DNA from: Orychophragmus violaceus
Lineage: Eukaryota; Streptophyta; Magnoliopsida; Brassicales; Brassicaceae
Assembly (NCBI GenBank): GCA_030180135.1
Contig: CM058239.1
Coordinates: forward strand, 45,953,270 to 46,017,269
Reading direction: 5' to 3'
DNA: 64,000 nt
The position numbers and the translations under genes are program-made. Shown here piece by piece: positions 11,168 through 20,746 of this stretch. The notes under the pieces are model-generated. The model did no database searches. It worked only from the letters and a program-made list of their open reading frames with translations, and was not told where the DNA came from. Within the stretch, counting starts at the first letter, position 1. Every line of letters begins with the position of its first letter.

Positions 11168-12372
11168 ACGATAAAAATATGCTATAATATTAAATAAAAT
11201 AGCACTAAATACGTGTTATATTAAAACAGTGCTATAATAGAACGAATTATATGATAGCATGTCAAAAACGCTATTGTATGGGTGGCATCTATTATAGCTG
11301 CGGATGTCATAGCATTTATGAAAACGCTATGTATAACGTATCATAGCAGATGTTTCGCGCTAAGAATGTAGATATTTCTTGTAGTGTTCTTTGAGAACCC
11401 CTCAACCTTCTCTCTCGTATTTTTACCTATTTTATATTTATTTTATATTTAATTAATTTAAGAACTTCACTTAAGAAACCTTTGTTGGAGGTGCTCTAAG
11501 TAAGCTTATCAGTGTCTCGATTAACCGTTTAGGCTCCGAAACGTGACAGTAAATACAACTAACAAGCGATAAGAATATGGTTTTAAATCTTTTAAAATAA
11601 AATGCTTAAAATTTTGTCTACTAACAATAGAAAACGAAAAAAGCTCCAATATATACAAGAAATGCAAAAAAGAAATATAATTATATACCGTTATGATCCA
11701 GTTTTTCTCCGGTTTACTCGGTGTTTTAAGTTTTGACTGAGTTATAATTCATAAACCGGTTAGCGAATATCTATCTACTTAAAAATGATGGATGATATCT
11801 CACCGGAATTGCTGACCGGAAAATCTCTGAAGAAACCACATGGAACTTCAACGTCATTGTACGAATGATTGTAATAAGAAAATCTCATCTGAGTACTGAA
11901 ATTTCCACCGAAAGTTTCGCCTTTTCCCTTAATGTATCTCAAATTATCCGATGATGATGAATCGCTGCAAATACTCTGTATCTCATTCACCACTGTCCAG
12001 TAATCTGGTTCACATAAAACAAATATAATTTCCAAATCATTACTCATTAACAAATATTAATCCACACCCATCGTATAGAAAATCAAAGTGAATTTTAATG
12101 ATTAATTAGTTACCTGAGAAGAAAACAGGGGAAGAGCAAGAAGATCTGTGAGTGGGAAGAGCGTATTTGTGTTCACCGTAAGAAGAAGGATAAGAGAACA
12201 TTTTTGTTTGGATCGGATCGAAGGGTGAATGTCGAAAGATGCATTGGTTTCTTGAGATAGAGACGTAGAGAAACAGATAAAGTGTAGTGAATAGGTAGAC
12301 AAGTGAGAAACAGAGGAGCTTTGATCGGACACAAAGAGGCGGAGATGCGGTGATTCTGATGATTTTTCTCAT
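2193..12372 (-). CDS. TOD1: TOD1-like DUF616 protein, split by transposons and 3'-truncated
   Basis: Exons on the minus strand: 12372-12114, 12004-11804, 8719-8156, 2377-2193. All junctions have GT/AG and phases agree, giving 403 codons before a stop. Residues about 18-41 form one hydrophobic signal anchor, expected for a type II Golgi membrane protein. Exon 2 carries VPCGFFRDFPVSNS. Exon 3 carries the DUF616 core (VPKYL-type GVIPKYLIHRLFPNSKFSIW and DAKIQL). Exon 4 carries SNLFSCFMFNELEAFNPRDQ. The family member known as TOD1 in Arabidopsis is a DUF616 protein reported as a Golgi alkaline ceramidase involved in turgor control, about 460 residues long. Here the last exon is cut after FEQV by an LTR retrotransposon, whose first bases (TGA) supply the stop, so the C-terminal tail is lost. 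Introns 2 and 3 are 3.1 and 5.8 kb because of insertions. Family assignment is firm, orthology likely, function doubtful. Confidence 0.82.
2521..2777 (-). mobile_element. tRNA-derived SINE with poly(A) tail
   Basis: On the minus strand the element starts near 2777 and shows a pol III A box (TAGTCCAAGTGG, about 2752-2763) and a B box (GGGTTCGAGCCC, about 2709-2721), spaced as in a tRNA-derived head. A body of about 180 bp follows, ending in an A-rich tail that appears as the T-run 2519-2547 on the plus strand. It lies in intron 3 of the TOD1-like gene in the same orientation. An open frame across it on the plus strand (2546-2815) is incidental. Target duplications could not be fixed. Confidence 0.8.
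2778..4586. other. Intron 3 DNA without genes
   Basis: AT-rich sequence between the SINE and the Di19-like fragment. It contains a short (TA)n run near 3740-3760. From about 3890 there is C/T-rich sequence resembling plant promoter or 5'-leader DNA that may have come with the downstream captured fragment. No coding evidence. Confidence 0.4.
4587..5490 (+). pseudogene. Di19-like zinc-binding gene fragment
   Basis: Three blocks with intron-like spacing. A first-exon-like block starts at 4587 (MEENLLGICGFDSSKKY) and ends near a GT at 4667. A second, about 4919-5060, encodes EYPCPFCSVDYDLAELCHHI, matching the C-x2-C...C-x2-HI zinc-binding motif of the Di19 (drought-induced 19) family, and ends at a GTAATT donor. 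A third, about 5408-5490, encodes SRRVKMHMVHHITTQHRDVL, the second Di19 C/H-type motif. The exon phases do not join cleanly, one residue is missing in the expected VCPVC motif and later Di19 exons are absent. It is a genomic fragment with introns, not a retrocopy, and lies opposite to the TOD1-like gene inside its intron 3. Confidence 0.7.
5543..6178 (+). pseudogene. Mitochondrial trans-2-enoyl-ACP reductase (MECR)-like gene fragment
   Basis: Blocks in order on the plus strand: 5543-5628 encodes GDFVVLNDATSIVGQCVIQL, the cofactor-fold motif of the MECR branch of medium-chain reductases. 5748-5865 encodes AGSDEARE and, in another frame, FSESQLNVKNVK. 5950-6020 encodes CVGGNVATLLLKFL. 6093-6178 encodes GGTMVTFGGMTKTITVSTIS. 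Order and spacing fit retained introns, but there are frameshifts and both ends are missing. It directly follows the Di19-like fragment in the same orientation, so two unrelated host genes are joined within about 60 bp. This is typical of gene capture by a Helitron, Pack-MULE or CACTA carrier. The carrier ends were not identified. Confidence 0.7.
6992..7113. repeat. 60-bp tandem duplication
   Basis: Two adjacent copies beginning CATCTGAAGGAAAACAAAAC at 6992 and 7052, differing at a few positions. Confidence 0.85.
7981..8045 (+). repeat. Interstitial telomere-like (TTTAGGG) repeats
   Basis: Several TTTAGGG units, partly degenerate, separated by TTATTAT spacers, about 110 bp from exon 3 of the TOD1-like gene. 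Too short and too degenerate to be a telomere. Confidence 0.7.
9525..9655 (+). pseudogene. NDR/LATS-type AGC kinase N-terminal exon fragment
   Basis: One frame encodes KLTMEKVAASKQYI, a stop, then NH-RAHTKNIQERKKR. This matches the conserved N-terminal (MOB-binding) helix region of plant NDR kinases, where the family reads close to AAAKQYIENHY followed by QERKERRW. It ends at a GTAGAA donor-like site. The internal stop and loss of the kinase domain make it non-functional. Upstream sequence (from about 9300, MNTEMDQIYKIVVRNL) was not identified. Confidence 0.6.
10154..10355 (+). pseudogene. Cullin (CUL1-like) gene fragment
   Basis: Starts after an acceptor (TTTCAG at 10153) and encodes AVVLLLFNTTDKLGYTDILT and QLNLSHKDL, then after a stop VRFLHS, CAKYNIL and FNSKFSDRMCRIK. 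This is the cullin C-terminal region before the neddylation domain. It ends at a GT at 10356. Stops and frame changes show decay. A whole exon with its splice borders seems to have been captured. Confidence 0.65.
10508..10595 (+). pseudogene. DUF21/CNNM-like gene fragment (tentative)
   Basis: After an acceptor-like CTTCAG the frame reads VLDWMLGKGHGVLLRR, resembling the VLD-x-LLG...LFRRAEL motif of plant DUF21-CBS proteins. In another frame it then reads HIIGLILV, like the later NPTxIIGLILVKNLL motif of the same family. The intervening segment is missing. The match is short. The following frame at 10820-10960 (VEEFYKKPGKLLEFELPGG) was not identified. Confidence 0.45.
11387..11803. other. Remainder of TOD1-like intron 2
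   Basis: AT-rich intron sequence between the CACTA element and exon 2. No feature seen. Confidence 0.5.
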
Positions 12373-12644
12373 CGGAAAGAGATTTATTGTTTATTATTTA
12401 TTCATTTTGGTATACTTCAGGACATTTAGTGTTGGTGATGAAGAAGAAGCAAAGGGAGGATCTTTCATTTGAGTTTGTGCTGAAAATTTCAACTGGAAGT
12501 TAGAAACTTAATCAGCTTTTTGTGGTGAAGTTTTACTGGATAAAATCATATATTATTTACTTCTTCTTTTTTGACATCAAAAGCTCCATTTTATTAAGGA
12601 TTCGGTGTTCGACTTTCCTCAAGAAAAAGCTAATCGGGAACCGA

Positions 12645-14126
12645 TTAACTTACATGGGAAAATAAAAGGCCACGTGCTCTAGCTTTCTTAGCAAGACTAT
12701 CAGCACGGGTATTAAACTTTCTACTAACATACTTAATACAAAAACTAGGAAAGAAAATCTTAAGAGCGCGGAAGTCTTCCAATTCCGACGAGAAGGAGTG
12801 CCACTCCATTGGATCCTCGAGCATACTAATGAGTTCCACACAATCCGAGAAGAAGCAAGCGCTAGTCAGCTGAAGTTTCTGAAGACACTGCATAGCCCAG
12901 AGGAGGGCGTCGAGCTCGGCATGAAGGGGAGAGAGACTTCTTCTGGATCCCTTAAGACCCAAATGCACAATCTCAAGTCCTTGTTGGACGATCCACCCTT
13001 GTCCGCTTATCGAATCAGATTCAACCCAAGAACCATCAATGAAGCATGAGAGACATACTCGTGAAAGGGTAATAGATGAATAAATCCTTTGCGAGGAATT
13101 TGTGAGAAGATTCTCATCTTCCTCCGTATTAGCCTTTCGCCATGCTTCTTCTTCAAGTATAGCTTTCTCTAGAGTCAGTCTAGGATCTTCATTAAAATTC
13201 TCAAATACTTTCCTATTGCGAGTCTTCCAAATAAACCACATAAGCCATGGAAAGAAGCTTATGGAATCCTCAGAACCCATCATCTCTTTCGCTCTCCAAA
13301 AGAGGAAGTCCATATTAGTAAACACCGAAGAGGATGGAAAGATATGAGGGGCAGATGGAATAGGCGAAAGTGCCCACACTTGACGAGCTGGGGGGCACTC
13401 AAAGATAGCATGGTTAATAGTCTCTTTCTTTGCACCACATCTGGGGCAAGTGGAATCTCTGCCAATATGGCGATATGTAAGAGAGAAACAAGTGGGTAAG
13501 AAACCCGACAAACATTGCCACACGAAATGTTGAATTTTCCGAGTGGTTTTTAACTTCCAAACTTGCGATGTAAGTACCGTAGTACTTGGTCCCTGAGAAG
13601 GGGGTTCGCAAGCCGGGCGAGAGAGAGCTCTCGCGACCCAATAACCGGTTTTTACGGTGTAGTTTCCGGATTTGGTATAGGTCCAACAATAACTATCTCT
13701 CGAGACTAACTTGCTCAGATGTAAGCCCAAAATGAGGGAGATGTCTTCTGGTGGAAAGAGCTCTCGAAGACGGTCTACTTTCCACTGTTTTGTTTCAAAA
13801 TTAATAAGTGAATTCACATATAAATGTGGATCAGTCTCATTATTGATACTTCTCGGTGCACGAGCCGGACAGTCGGGAATCCAAGGTTCGCTCCAAACTC
13901 TAGTGCCGAATCCCGATCCTATAGTCTTCCATAAACCTGATACCAATAGGGGTTTAGCTGCCATCAAACTTCTCCAACCGTAAGAGGGTCTATTTGAGAC
14001 TTGTATCTCTAAAGGGCTTGAGTACTTAAAATATAGCCCTTTTAGGATTCTACTCAGAAGTGAGTCTGAAAATTTGAGAATTCTCCAAAGTTGTTTCGCA
14101 AGAAGAGCTAGGTTTTGTTCTTCCAA
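12645..14126 (-). pseudogene. LINE ORF2 C terminus: zf-RVT and RNase H
   Basis: This 493-codon segment follows the RT after a stop at 14127-14129. About residues 200-260 hold the zf-RVT pattern (FVWQCLSGFLPT, CPRCGAKKETINHAIFECP). The last 150 residues form an RNase H domain with FIDGSW, HAELDALLWA, FFSDCVEL and NTRADSLAKKA, giving all four acidic positions (D, E, D, D). The catalytic set looks complete, although the upstream frame is broken. Confidence 0.85.
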
Positions 14127-14129
14127 TGC

Positions 14130-16063
14130 TCAGAACCCTAGGCCTCCTTTAGAGGTTGGGCAACATAGTTTATCCCATGCCACCCAATGGATACCCTTAC
14201 TATTAGCATTGGAGCTCCACCAATAATTGGAAATTACACTTCTTAATTTGGAACATACCGATTTCGGTAGAAGATAACACGACATCACATAATTCGGAAC
14301 CGCTTGGGCTTGTGATTTAATAAGAACTTCTTTGCCTCCCCGAGACAAGAATTTTGAGGACCAAGTACTAGCCCGGTTCTGCACTCTATCTCTGACAAAG
14401 GCAAAGGTTTGTGCCTTCGAGCCATTGATCTGCTCTGGTAGACCGAGATATGAACCCATCCCTCCTTCTTGAGAAATACCGATGATTCTTTTGATTTCAC
14501 CTTTCCTTTCGTGAGGGACATCATTACCGAACATGATAGAAGACTTAGAGAAGTTAATTTGCTGTCCAGAAGCTTCTTTGTATGTTTTAATAATGTCTAT
14601 AAGCTCCTTACTCTCTTGTATTTTCGCTCTACAGAAGAATAGACTATCATCAGCAAAGAGAAGATATGACGTCGGAGGGCTGGCTCTAGCTACCCGAAGT
14701 CCCTGGATCCTCCCATTCATCTCCGCTTTCCGGATAAGAGAAATAAGGCCTTCGGTGCATAAGACAAGAGGAATGGGGAAATAGGGTCGCCTTGGCGTAT
14801 ACCACGGGATGGTCTAATATGTCCACTAGGCACTCCCTTGAGGAGGATTCGGTATGAGACTGTAGTCACACAATACATAATCCAACCAATCCATTTTGGG
14901 TCAAAACCCAAATGTCTCATAATAGAGGAGAGGTATGACCATTCGACTTTATCATAAGCCTTACTCATGTCGGTTTTAAGGGCCATGAATTTTTTACGAC
15001 ATGAGGGATTAGATCGGAGTGCATGAAAATTCTCTTGTGCTATAAGGATATTATCTGTAATTAGTCTCCCTGCTACAAAGGCAGATTGGGCCTCGGAAAT
15101 TAATTCCGGAAGGATCTTCTTTAATCTCAAGCTCAAGATCTTTGATATAATTTTATAGCTCACATTGCAGAGGCTGATTGGACGAAAACCTGTCATTTCC
15201 CTAGGTTTATCTCCTTTCGGGATCAAGCAGATATTTGTCTCATTCAATCTTGGATCGAAAGATCCATTCGTGAAGAAATCCATAATAGACTGAGTTAGTT
15301 CTGGACCCACCAAATCCCAGAACTTTTGGTAGAATAATGCCGTCATTCCATCTGGACCATGAGTCTTACTAGGATTTAATGAGAATAATGCCTTTCTAAT
15401 TTCTTCACTCGATGGATTCCGAGTTAACTCGGCATTCATAGTAGGAGTGACAATCTCAGGAATGTCCTGGAAGAGAGGGTTCAGATCGCCAACAGAAGAA
15501 GATGTGAAGAGAGCATCGAAATATCCTACTGCAACTCTCTCAATTCCTTCCTCATCGTCTACCCAACATCCATTAGAGTCTAAAAGTCCTAGGATCCTAT
15601 TCCTTGCTCTCCTTTGTTTTGTGATGGCTTGGAAAAATTTGGTAAAGTTATCTCCAAACCGAAGCCAAGTCGTCCTACTCTTCTGCTCCCAGAAGGCTTC
15701 TTCCTCCTTGTAGATTGCCAATAGTTCACCTTTTAATACAAAAATTTCCTCCGTAGAGATAGTCTCATCGGTATGGGCAAGATCAATCTTATCTTGTAAT
15801 TCTTTAATAAGAAATTCAGAATTTGTTTGAGTACTTTTCTTCCACACCGAGATCGATTTTCGGCAATTTTGGATGCAGCATGAAAGGGAGTTTTGACCTC
15901 TAGAAAGCGCATGGCTCCAACCGGATGTAATGGCCTCCTTTAGCCCCGGTTTCCCTAGCCATCGCTTATCAAATAGAAAACCACGTCTTTTCTTTTCGGG
16001 TCTATTTAGAATGGATGCGAGGAGAGGCCTATGGTCCGATCCCCACATCTTAAGGTACTCCAC
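14130..16063 (-). pseudogene. LINE ORF2, reverse transcriptase
   Basis: The segment 16063-14717 encodes SDHRPLL (end of endonuclease), GPDGM, FRPISLCNVSYKIISKIL, QSAFVAGRLITDNILIAQE, KTDMSKAYDKVEW and GIRQGDPISPFL, the ordered RT motifs with the first catalytic Asp. A frameshift near 14717 passes to 14720-14130, which carries LLFADDSLFFCR (the FADD active site) and NFSKSS. Reverse transcriptase motifs are therefore all present but split between two frames. Confidence 0.9.
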
Positions 16064-16351
16064 TTTAGTGTGGGAAAATACATTGTGTCATTCTTCATTA
16101 CCTAAGGCTCTATCAAGACGGCATTTTATTAAGCCATTTCTTCTCCGACCAATCCAAGAAAGAGGGTCTCCTTGGTACGGGAATTCAAGGAAACCACAAC
16201 AATCTATCATGGCTCGAAAGGGGAGGAAAGAAGCTTCTGAGTGTTTTTTTCCACCACTCTTCTCATGGTTCCCTGTAATTTCGTTAAAGTCTCCTATAAT
16301 GAACCATGGACCTGTGCGGGAAATGCCTATACGGATAAGTCTTTCCCAGAC

Positions 16352-16696
16352 TTACACTCGGTGTTTAACCACCGGATCACCGTAAATAAAAGTCATAAAA
16401 ACACGATTTCCATCAATAATAGTCTCAATATCAATCAGACAATCATCCAAGCATAAAATCTTAACCGGGAAATCTTTAGAATGGAAAATAGCAAGACCTC
16501 CATTATATCCTCTCGGATTCACAGTGTGGAGGTTATCAAAACCTAAAGATACTTGCAAGTTTTGCAGAAAATGATGGTCATTCTTTGTCTCTGATAAAAA
16601 CATAAAACCTGGAGAATACATTTTACACATCTCCTCCAGTCGACGGGTAGTAGGCTCCGCTCCCGCCCCTTGACAATTCCATGCGATGGTCCTCAT
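16352..16696 (-). pseudogene. LINE ORF2, endonuclease N terminus
   Basis: Starts MRTIAWNCQGAG, the typical beginning of plant L1 ORF2 (WNCQG with the metal-binding Asn), and includes FLSETK with the catalytic Glu. The frame ends in a stop at 16352. The next frame continues WFIIGDFNEI (about 16310-16280), the second endonuclease motif, so the domain is present but interrupted before reverse transcriptase. Confidence 0.8.
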
Positions 16697-17900
16697 ATGC
16701 GGGGATTGTGTGGGTTCTGGAACCCCACCTGACCTTCATTAATATTGGTTTGGTTAAAAATATTGGAGACAAGACATTGTAACTGAGAAACCACCTCACT
16801 GAGAGGGAAAATATAGAACATATGATACTTCATACCCTTATCACCTCCATTGGAGGGAAATAGCCTTTTTCTTTGAGAATATTTTGTTGGGCTGAGAACT
16901 GGGCCAAACACCCTAACACAGACTGTGGTCCAGGCCCATGAAATTAATATTGCACGAGGGGCTAGAGACTGGTCGGAGAACATCCGTTCGACGATCATGA
17001 AAGGTTTTCCGGGAGAAGCAGTATAGGCCATCTCTGAGCAGCCGATGATGTGATTGTAGAGACAGCCACATGAGCGCATAAACAACAGCATGAGAACAGA
17101 ACCAATCAGTTCGACGGTTTCAGAAATATTTCCAAGAGGAGCGGAAGCCATCTCCCACCATCCGAAGTCGAGCATCATGTCTGCGGTAAGGCTGGAGATG
17201 TTACTTAGAGATCTGTCGGTGAAGAGAGAAACTGATGGCAGAGGATACGATAGGATATGGCTGGAGCAGATCCGGCAAAGGTGAAGCTCATAGATGTAGA
17301 GCTTTGAGCAATAGGGCAGATGAAGCTCAAAAGCATCTCAGACAGAGGAGATAGCAATCTTCGGGAACATCCCGAGAGAAGAACCAGTCTGGCGTCATCC
17401 CGGCGACAATAATTTTCATCGGCTTTGAGGCTGAGACCCGGTAACCGATAATACTTGACAGAGCTCGTGCCCAAAGACAAGAAACAAACATTCATCGAGA
17501 ATTGATCTCGAGATTTAAGAGATGGAGACGGATGAGAGGACGGTTTTGGAGCGTCGACGAGTGACGGAGAATAGATCTCGAGATTTGAGAAATGGCGGAT
17601 GACATTGGAGCAATTTCCTTGAGAGAAGAGAAGGTCCGATGGGTCCAGCGGGTTTGGAGGAAAGGGAAGGTTAGGCTGCGCCGGAGAAGGTATCAACCCA
17701 AAGAGGGCCTGAGACGAGCTTCGATCTGACGGCTCCGGCGGAGAGGGAAGATGGAACAGATGGTCCGCCTTTGTAAATGTCATGAATGCCATGGAGAGTC
17801 GCGTCGGAGATAAGGCATTGCCGGGATATATCTCGTCAGAGTTGACGGAAGTTACAGAACGGAACTTCGGGAGAAAGGAACTGAGAGAGAAAGGAGGCAT
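16693..17900 (-). pseudogene. LINE ORF1-like region
   Basis: Two open segments, 17900-17205 (231 codons, Ser/Pro-rich) and 17178-16693 (161 codons), occupy the ORF1 position upstream of the endonuclease. No zinc knuckle or DUF4283 motif is visible. The assignment rests on position only. Confidence 0.4.
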
Positions 17901-18131
17901 ACTGCTTATGAGGAGAACTTGACGGAGGCACGCCGGATAAGTAAGTCCATCTTCAGAACTAGTCGCATTGAAGGATGATTCATTTTTGTTTAGTCCTTGT
18001 TTAGGAAGAGAGTTGAATCAAGATTTAAAATTTGAAACTCCAAAGAAACGAGAGAGAGAGAGAACGATAAACTTTTTGTTTGACTATCTCTTTAGTTGGG
18101 ATAAATGCTATTGAAGATTCATTTATTTACT

Positions 18132-18684
18132 ATTTTCACCTGGAGAATGCTTATATTAATTTAAACCGAAACCAAAATTTCAAACAATGGGTATTACACA
18201 GGATACAAAAGCCGAAAGATATACTAGAAAATACAAAAGTCTGGCTATAAGCACGATACCATAAAGATGTAAATACAAACTAAGCCTAAAAGAAACCAAA
18301 AGACCTATGCCTTAACGTTTTGAGATTAGCTGAAGTTGGCGTGATAAAATTACGGAAAACAAACTCTCTAGCAAACGGAAGAAACGAAAAGAGCACCAGA
18401 CGCGACATTACTAAAACAAGTTTTTTATTTTGATTATAATTTAACATTCATTTAAAAAAAAATATGACAAAATGTGTATAGTGTATAGTGTATACTATGC
18501 AAATATGCAATTTAACAAATGAATAAAATATCAAAAAGAAAATACAATGTTTAATAAACTAAGTGTACATATAAACCAAGTTAGATCCTATTCTAATGGG
18601 TGGAGCTAAGATATTGTTGAAGTTTAGTTAAATAAAAAGTTCTCTACAAGAATCGCTACAGAAGATAAAATCGGGTTTATTTAC
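18132..18684. other. Intergenic DNA, nothing identified
   Basis: AT-rich sequence between the LINE and an opposite-strand LINE ORF1 remnant. No motif or coding frame recognised. Confidence 0.4.
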
Positions 18685-19400
18685 ATGATTGATGTGAAAT
18701 ATGCTTGGTTGCCTTCAAATGCAAAATTATGTGATCAGGTTGGACACAAGGTCAAACAGTGCTTACTAGCTGTCATTGAGTCCAACTTAGTAGCTACCAC
18801 AATTATTGAATCTGCTCTGATTGATAGAAGCGAGGTCATGACCTTTGTTCCCAACATTTTACCAATAACTACTCAACCTAATTCTACATCAGCTCCGTCT
18901 TTAGTGATCCAGGTATCTACTCCAACCATTCCTCTTGTTGCAAATAATGAATCATATTTTGCTGATCCAAATGATATTGCCAATGCGGACGATCTCATCT
19001 CGTTAGCTACAATCTTAGTACTTGAAAACATGGTTTCTCAACCCGCTCATGTTGTTATCAACATCAATGAAACTATTGAGTCTCTAGTTTTGGAATCTGC
19101 CCAAATTGTTACACTTTTTGATACTCATGTTGCTCAAGCAAAACCTACGGAGGAAAGTAATAGAATAGCTGAGCTCGGTTTTGGTTCTAATAAGTTTGCC
19201 TCATTGATCTCTTTGGAAGGGGAAGAAGATTCAATGGATTCCGACAATGAGATGGAATAATGGATCTTATGACACCTTCAAGGAAACATATCCTTCGAGA
19301 AAGACCGGTTAAGCCATCAACAAAATTAGGATATGCATTTGCAGTCTACGACTCGTGAAAAAGGAAATCGAGGCCGAGGAAATCGAGATGGACGTGGCTA
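18685..19400 (+). pseudogene. LINE ORF1 (DUF4283/zinc-knuckle) C-terminal remnant
   Basis: The 191-codon frame 18685-19260 begins VKYAWLPSNAKLCDQVGHKV, like the Y-WLP-x-C-x2-C-x3-GH-x4-C knuckle of Brassicaceae LINE ORF1 proteins, but the first Cys of the knuckle is Ala. It ends KFASLISLEGEEDSMDSDNE, the acidic tail common in these proteins. Past the stop another frame (about 19360-19400) reads GNRGRGNRDGRG, the usual Gly/Arg-rich end. It is a fragment of a different LINE from the one at 12.6-18.1 kb, in the opposite orientation. Confidence 0.6.
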
Positions 19401-19659
19401 AAACTATCATTCTCCATTCTCTAATCTTTAAAGTCAATTAAAACGGAAAATTCGATTGTTTATATATCCTTAATTGTATTTCTATCTTTATCTCTGTTTT
19501 TCATAACTTTTAAAAATTGTAGAATTTTGGTTCTAGCATATAACAGTTTCTTTTTAATAAATAAATTATGGTTAAAAAATCAAAAAAATAAATCAACAAA
19601 AACCATTTATTTTCTAACGAAACAAAAACCCTTGCGTAGAACAGACGATAGTAGAAAAT

Positions 19660-20697
19660 TTAGATAGGTTTCAAAAGTGGGTAATCTTCAAGTAGTTCTC
19701 TTTCTGACAAAGCTTCCTTCTCGTCCTGTGGTGTCCACAGTACTTCCACTGCCTGTAACATTATTTTTAACATCTATTATTTGCAAGACTAAACTTGTCC
19801 AACAAGTATTCAAAACAAAAAAACATGCAACTTACGGATACAGACTCTTACCATTAATCTATTTCTCGGTATCGAACCGAGCATCACTAAAGCTTCCTTC
19901 AGATCCGCAATTCCATTTACTGGTTTCAGTTTAAGTATACCCTCTGCCGCCGCCAAGATGGTTACCTGACCAAGTACAACACTTCCTGTTTAAACAATTG
20001 TTTAAACTCAAAAGTACATTCATAAACTTTTTTAACTACTACATTATCAAAAATTTATGCATTTTCTTTTTTTTGGGGGACAGCTCTCTAGACATGGTTT
20101 AATTGCCTGAACCCTATCATACTCAACCGGGAGTTTTGTTCAGTGTACCACAATATATTGGTTGGTGAAATCACAAGCTTTCCGAATCTTTGAGCTTTGT
20201 CTCTTTATGCTATTCACATTAACAAGCGTCTCCTCATCGAATTTTCCCCGTTCTTCGATGGAGAGTTGATTAAATCGGTGCTCTCCCTCTTCCTCACTCC
20301 ACTTCACATCCACCTGAAAGTTAATGGTTAGGTAATGAACCAGGCTATAATGGTGAATACACAGAGCACGCGAATCATTCATGAAAGAATTAATCAGTGT
20401 ACTTACTGATGAATAACAAGAGATGCAGTAGGCCGGCTGCCTCAGCAAAGCCAATGTTGCCTCTGTAACATAAAGAAATTTAGTCGCGGAGAAGCAAGCA
20501 GTTTAGAAAGAAAAGAAATGTTTTGGTATGCATGAAACCTCAAACTTGCACATAGCTAAAGCATGTTGGCTAAGGATAAAAATGATCATCCATAATGAAA
20601 GTCGACACATCAACATTTTCACCAAATGTACCAACAACAAACTTGAATAAATCTGAAATGTTTAGTTAAATCTATTTATAATTGATGGCCCTATATC

Positions 20698-20746
<49 letters not shown>

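Larger units (their letters stand above)
8856..11386 (+). mobile_element. CACTA (En/Spm-type) element with captured host gene fragments
   Basis: The left end CACTACAAAAAAAGTCC (8856) and right end ATTTCTTGTAGTG (11386) are inverted repeats. The element is flanked by a perfect 3-bp duplication, TTC at 8853-8855 and TTC at 11387-11389, as expected for CACTA transposons. Length is 2531 bp. Subterminal DNA contains repeated GCTAT/ATAGCA motifs. No transposase is present, so it is non-autonomous. The interior holds fragments related to NDR kinase, cullin and a DUF21 protein, all on the plus strand. It lies in intron 2 of the TOD1-like gene, opposite to transcription, and its removal would restore an intron of about 550 bp. 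Confidence 0.9.
12562..18122 (-). mobile_element. L1-type LINE retrotransposon, near full length, degenerate
   Basis: The minus strand carries, in order, an ORF1-like region, an apurinic endonuclease start, reverse transcriptase, zf-RVT and RNase H, then a 3' end GATGTC followed by A-rich DNA at 12562-12572. A 9-bp direct repeat TTATTTACT at 12553-12561 and 18123-18131 is a plausible target duplication and would set the ends. The 5' end is less certain than the 3' end. Frames are broken at several points, so it cannot make a continuous ORF2. It inserted about 190 bp upstream of the TOD1-like ATG in the same orientation, displacing the original promoter by 5.5 kb. Confidence 0.8.
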
